Below the pieces are notes generated by a model, which saw only the letters and a program-made list of their open reading frames with translations, was not told where the DNA came from and ran no database searches. The position numbers were made by a program, and so were the translations under genes. Positions 5,170 through 7,904 of a stretch of 7,904 nucleotides of DNA are shown here, one piece after another. Positions within the stretch are counted from its first letter, which is position 1, and each line of letters starts with the position of its first letter. Source of the DNA: Armatimonadota bacterium (lineage in GTDB: Bacteria > Armatimonadota > Hebobacteria > CAIYQO01); contig JAKIYB010000193.1 of NCBI GenBank assembly GCA_022708765.1, positions 1 through 7,904 on the forward strand. Direction: 5' to 3'.

Positions 5170-6763
5170 ATGGTTGAGGCCACCCCCGGCCCGCTCCACG
5201 TCCTGGCCTGCGTCCCGCTGGCCGCGGTGCATCGCGGCAACACGCTGCTGGCTGACCTGCAGGCTGGCGCACCGGCGGCTACGGAATTTTTCACCGCCGG
5301 CGCCGGAACGTCCCACGCCGACCGCACCGACCTTTCCGAGATTCTTCTTAACCAGCAGGCGCGTTTCGGCGCGGGGGAGGCGGCGCTGGCAAACGTCCGC
5401 CGCCTCGCCAACCCGGCGACGCCGGTCGTCACCGTCGGGCAGCAGCCGGGGCTGCTTACCGGGCCACTCTACACCGTCTACAAGGCCATCACCGCCATCT
5501 CCCTCGCGCGACGACATGGCGGGGTGCCCGTCTTCTGGGTGGGCGCCGATGACGACGACCGCGCGGAAATTGATCACTGCGGGTTATGGGACGCGCATGA
5601 GACGCTGCACACCATCCACTATCCCTTCGACGCCGGCGCACCGAGCATGCTGGTGGGCGATTTGCCGGCGGGGGACGCGGCGGAGGTGGTGCTGGCGCAG
5701 GCGCTGCCACTGCTGCGCGACCTGCCGCACGGGGGGGGAGGCGGAAGCCATCCTCCGCGAGACGCTGACCGGCAGCGCCGACCTTGGCACGTGGTTCGCG
5801 CGGTTGCTCAGCCATCTCTTCACCCGCTGGGGGCTGGTACTCTGCGATCCGCGTGATCCCGCGTTGCGTCGGCTGGCGCTGCCGGTCACTCGGGCGGAAC
5901 TGGCGCGACCATTAGAGACCACTCGCCGGCTGGATGCCCGCGCCGCCGAATTGCACCGCCGCGGCTACCGCCCGGCGCTCACCAAGCCGGAGCAGGTGGT
6001 CAATCTCTTCTATTACGACGGCCAGCGCTACCGCATCAGCTTCACCGATGGCGCGTTCGAGGTTCGTGGCGCGCGCATCGCACCCGATGCCCTGCGGGCG
6101 GAACTGGAGACCGAGCCGGACCGTTTCATTCCGAACGCGGTGCTGCGCCCGGCTGTGCAGGAGTACCTTTTCGGCAGCGAGGCGTTCGTCGCCGGACCGA
6201 ACGAGGTGGCATACTGGGCGGAGTTGGCGCCGGTCTTTGACGCGCTGGGGGTGCGCCTGCCGCGGGTAGTAGCCCGCGCCGGCGCCACGATGGTGCCCCG
6301 CCGTCACACCCGCCGCCTGCGCCAGTGGGATGTGACGCTGCTCGATGTGCTCTTCGAATATGACCAGCTTCGCCTGAACCTGCTGGATGCCGTGCAACCC
6401 GACGCCGTGCGCGAGGCCTTCACCCTCAGCCGCGTGGAACTCGAACGGATCTCCGACCTTCTTACCCACGCCGTCGCCAGCGTGGACGCTACGCTTGCCG
6501 CCTCCGCCGCCGCCGCCCACCAGCGTATGGAACATGAAATCGAACGTCTGGAGCGAAAAACGCGGAAGGCCATCGAACGCGGCGACGAGCAGCTTACCTC
6601 CCGCCTCGCCGAGACCCGCGAAGCGCTGTTTCCGCACGGGGGATTGCAGGAACGGGTGTTGAATGTATTTTCGCTAATCGGACGCTGCGGGGAAGGGATA
6701 ATTGAGCGGTTGGTCGAGTTGTTGGGTGAAGAGGAAGGACAACATGCCTTTGTCGAAATATAG
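5170..6763 (+). CDS. bshC: Bacillithiol biosynthesis cysteine-adding enzyme BshC, interrupted by a one-base frameshift
   Basis: BshC adds L-cysteine to glucosaminyl-malate, the last step of bacillithiol synthesis. The N-terminal part (5170-5736, 189 codons) and C-terminal part (5738-6763, 341 codons) lie in different frames. Dropping one G from the run at 5731-5738 joins them into 530 residues, close to the roughly 540 usual for the family. Without this, the first frame ends at 5856 after 228 codons with an unrelated tail. Key motifs: V-G-Q-Q-P-G-L-L-T-G-P-L-Y-T-V-Y-K at 89-105 (the nucleotide-binding-like core), F-W-V-G-A-D-D-D-D-R-A-E-I-D-H at 122-136, and a C-terminal helical hairpin/coiled coil (about 430-485) followed by L-Q-E-R-V-L-N-V-F near 492-500. 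The family usually has E-D-H-D where this protein has D-D-D-D. GCGAGGA at 5154-5160 overlaps the TPR stop and sits ten bases before the ATG, suggesting translational coupling. bshA and bshB are not in the window. Confidence 0.87.
5731..5738 (+). repeat. Run of eight G at the bshC frame break
   Basis: Eight consecutive G residues mark the exact point at which BshC homology passes from one frame to the next. With seven G the local protein reads L-P-H-G-G-E-A-E-A-I-L-R and continues to the normal C-terminus. With eight it reads H-G-G-G-G-G-S and stops at 5856. A homopolymer is the classic site of sequencing or assembly indels, of replication slippage, and of polymerase slippage. Confidence 0.85.
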
Positions 6764-6779
6764 AATAAACGATTATTAC
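6750..6779 (+). promoter_or_regulatory. Weak candidate promoter for rpe
   Basis: TTGTCG at 6750-6755, an 18-bp spacer and TATTAC at 6774-6779 give four of six matches in each box. The 45-base gap between bshC and rpe is clearly AT-richer than its surroundings, which supports a promoter here. The match itself is weak, and read-through from bshC would also serve rpe. Confidence 0.28.
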
Positions 6780-6794
6780 GCCCGCTTACCAAAT

Positions 6795-6799
6795 AGGAG
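6795..6799 (+). promoter_or_regulatory. Ribosome-binding site of rpe
   Basis: AGGAG lies nine bases before the ATG at 6809, a good spacing and the clearest Shine-Dalgarno sequence in the window. Confidence 0.75.
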
Positions 6800-6808
6800 A
6801 TCACGATA

Positions 6809-7489
6809 ATGTCTGCGCCAGAAACGCTCCCATATCCCATCCACCCCTCCATCCTTGCATTTGATTTTTCTATCATCAGCGAGCAGATGCGCGCGCTTGA
6901 TGTCGCGGGGGCGGACGCATTTCACTTTGACGTGATGGACGACCACTTCGTGCCGAACCTCACCTTCGGGCCGATGGTGCTGCGCACGCTTCGGTCGGTG
7001 ACGGCGCGGGCGTTTCACGCGCACTTGATGGCCTACCACCCGGACGCCTATATCCCGCGCATGGCGGAGGCGGGGGTGCAGCGGCTTTACGCGCATCCGG
7101 AAGCCACGCCGCATATCAATCGTACGCTGGGGTATATCCGCGACGCGGGGATGGAGGCGGGGGTGTCCATCAATCCCGGCACGCCCGTCGAGGCACTGGA
7201 GCCGCTGCTGGAGATGGTTGACGCCGTGCTGATGATGTCGGTGAACCCCGGCTTCGGCGGGCAGGCGTTCCTGCCCATCACCTATCGCCGCCTGGGCCAG
7301 TTGCGCGCGCTGATGGCGCGGCTGGGTGTCTCACCGGCGGTGGTGGTAGACGGTGGAGTAGACGGCGGCAACATCGCGGCGCTGGCGCAGGCGGGGATGA
7401 CCGAGGCGGTGATCGGCACCGCGCTCTTTACGGACGGCGATCCGGCGGCGACGATGCGCGCCATCGCGGGGGCGGCATGGGGCGGATAG
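6809..7489 (+). CDS. rpe: Ribulose-phosphate 3-epimerase
   Basis: A 226-residue TIM-barrel enzyme that interconverts ribulose 5-phosphate and xylulose 5-phosphate in the pentose phosphate and Calvin pathways, in the cytoplasm. Length is typical. The metal and acid/base residues are all present: His39 and Asp41 in F-H-F-D-V-M-D, His72 in H-A-H-L-M and Asp181 in V-V-V-D-G-G-V. Family blocks P-S-I-L at 13-16, H-F-V-P-N-L-T at 46-52, M-S-V-N-P-G-F-G-G-Q at 143-152 and the phosphate-binding G-T-A-L-F at 203-207 are also visible. The usual M-D-G-H-F reads M-D-D-H-F here, and the N-terminus has about nine residues before the first strand, both minor departures. The start is set by AGGAG nine bases upstream. 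It follows bshC by 45 bp and overlaps the PHP gene by 13 bp, so translation of the two is probably coupled. Confidence 0.94.
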   Translation: MSAPETLPYPIHPSILAFDFSIISEQMRALDVAGADAFHFDVMDDHFVPNLTFGPMVLRTLRSVTARAFHAHLMAYHPDAYIPRMAEAGVQRLYAHPEATPHINRTLGYIRDAGMEAGVSINPGTPVEALEPLLEMVDAVLMMSVNPGFGGQAFLPITYRRLGQLRALMARLGVSPAVVVDGGVDGGNIAALAQAGMTEAVIGTALFTDGDPAATMRAIAGAAWGG

Positions 7490-7904
7490 ACCTGCACCTG
7501 CACACCACCTATTCCGACGGCACCTGGACGCCGGAGGGGCTGGTGGCGGAAGCCGCCGCGCGCGGAGTGACGCTCATCGCCGTCACCGATCACGATGACA
7601 TCGGCGGCATCGTCCCGGCGCAGGCGGCGGGCGCGGCACGGGGCGTGCGCGTGCTCAGCGGGGTGGAGATCAACACCGAGGTGGGGCGCGAGCATATCCA
7701 CATCCTCGGCTACGGCTTTCCCCCGGACGCGCCGGTGCTGTGGGACGCACTGGTGGAGTTGCGTCAGTCTCGACTGACGCGCCTGCGCAAAATGCTCCAA
7801 CGATTGGAATCACTGGGATATCCGCTGGAGGAAGCGCGCGTGCTGGCCATCGCCGGGCATGGCTCGGTGGGACGGCCGCACCTGGCGCGCGCGCTGGCGG
7901 AAGC
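7477..7904 (+). CDS. PHP-domain phosphoesterase (TrpH/YciV-like), cut by the right edge
   Basis: The first 142 codons of a gene that runs beyond the window. PHP-domain proteins of this type are metal-dependent phosphoesterases. The best known relatives act as 3',5'-nucleoside bisphosphate phosphatase or as a 5'-3' exoribonuclease on short RNAs (YciV/RNase AM). Metal-ligand motifs are intact: D-L-H-L-H-T at 5-10 with His7 and His9, Y-S-D-G at 12-15, T-D-H-D at 37-40, G-V-E-I-N at 62-66 with Glu64, and H-I-H-I-L-G-Y at 73-79. The G-R-P-H-L-A-R-A-L block at 132-140 is typical of the inserted helical region in the YciV group, and distinguishes it from histidinol phosphatase. The ATG lies inside the end of rpe (13-bp overlap), within a G-rich stretch that may serve as ribosome-binding site. 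The substrate cannot be settled from this fragment. Confidence 0.88.
   Translation, partial: MGRIDLHLHTTYSDGTWTPEGLVAEAAARGVTLIAVTDHDDIGGIVPAQAAGAARGVRVLSGVEINTEVGREHIHILGYGFPPDAPVLWDALVELRQSRLTRLRKMLQRLESLGYPLEEARVLAIAGHGSVGRPHLARALAE

Noticed and set aside
5174..5737. The upstream part of the second bshC frame, read as an Arg/Ser/Pro-rich N-terminus from a TTG
   Set aside because: BshC homology in this stretch is in the other frame (start 5170). This part is not the real N-terminus.
5912..6637. A 241-codon minus-strand open frame opposite the second half of bshC
   Set aside because: Antisense to conserved BshC sequence, and its glycine-run translation is typical of a shadow frame.
6763..6777. 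AATAA/TTATT inverted repeat after bshC as a terminator
   Set aside because: Only five AT pairs with no following T-tract, so too weak. The stretch is better read as an AT-rich spacer or promoter before rpe.

Overview
This is a GC-rich, gene-dense bacterial window with seven clear protein genes plus one small one. Two genes are cut by the window edges and one is interrupted by a frameshift. I see no insertion sequence, phage gene, CRISPR array, rRNA or tRNA. The gene set is mostly housekeeping. A BshC homologue implies a bacillithiol-using lineage, which includes Firmicutes, Deinococcota, Bacteroidota, Acidobacteriota and some neighbouring phyla. High GC, an orphan MpsC/DUF2294 protein, a divergent URO-D-family protein and apparently leaderless promoters would suit a Deinococcota, Chloroflexota or Armatimonadota type of organism. 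The sequence alone does not settle the phylum.

Layout. The left part (1-1499) is a minus-strand pair: a URO-D-superfamily protein of unknown substrate, followed 11 bp downstream by the start of rlmN, which runs off the left edge. A good extended -10 element drives this pair from the intergenic region at 1500-1740. Divergent to it is a 72-codon zinc-ribbon protein (1741-1959). That gene converges on an mpsC-like gene (2034-2417, minus), and a perfect 11-bp GC-rich stem-loop between them looks like a shared terminator. mpsC and the next gene, a 2-oxoacid dehydrogenase E1 beta subunit (2575-3567), diverge from a 157-bp region. Each has a near-consensus sigma-70 promoter whose -10 box ends exactly 8 bp before the ATG, so both mRNAs should be leaderless or nearly so.

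The right part (2575 to the edge) is all plus strand: E1 beta, a 515-residue TPR protein, bshC, rpe (ribulose-phosphate 3-epimerase) and the first 142 codons of a PHP-domain phosphoesterase. TPR and bshC are 5 bp apart with the ribosome-binding site of bshC lying across the TPR stop. rpe and the PHP gene overlap by 13 bp. These two pairs are probably each cotranscribed. No shared pathway links them: bshC makes bacillithiol (redox buffering), rpe serves the pentose phosphate/Calvin pathways, and the PHP protein probably acts in nucleotide or RNA turnover.

The most notable points are the bshC reading frame broken at a run of eight G, the mirrored leaderless promoters, the E1 beta gene without E1 alpha, E2 or E3 beside it, and the unexplained pairing of a URO-D paralogue with rlmN. 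I found no convincing wholly new system here.
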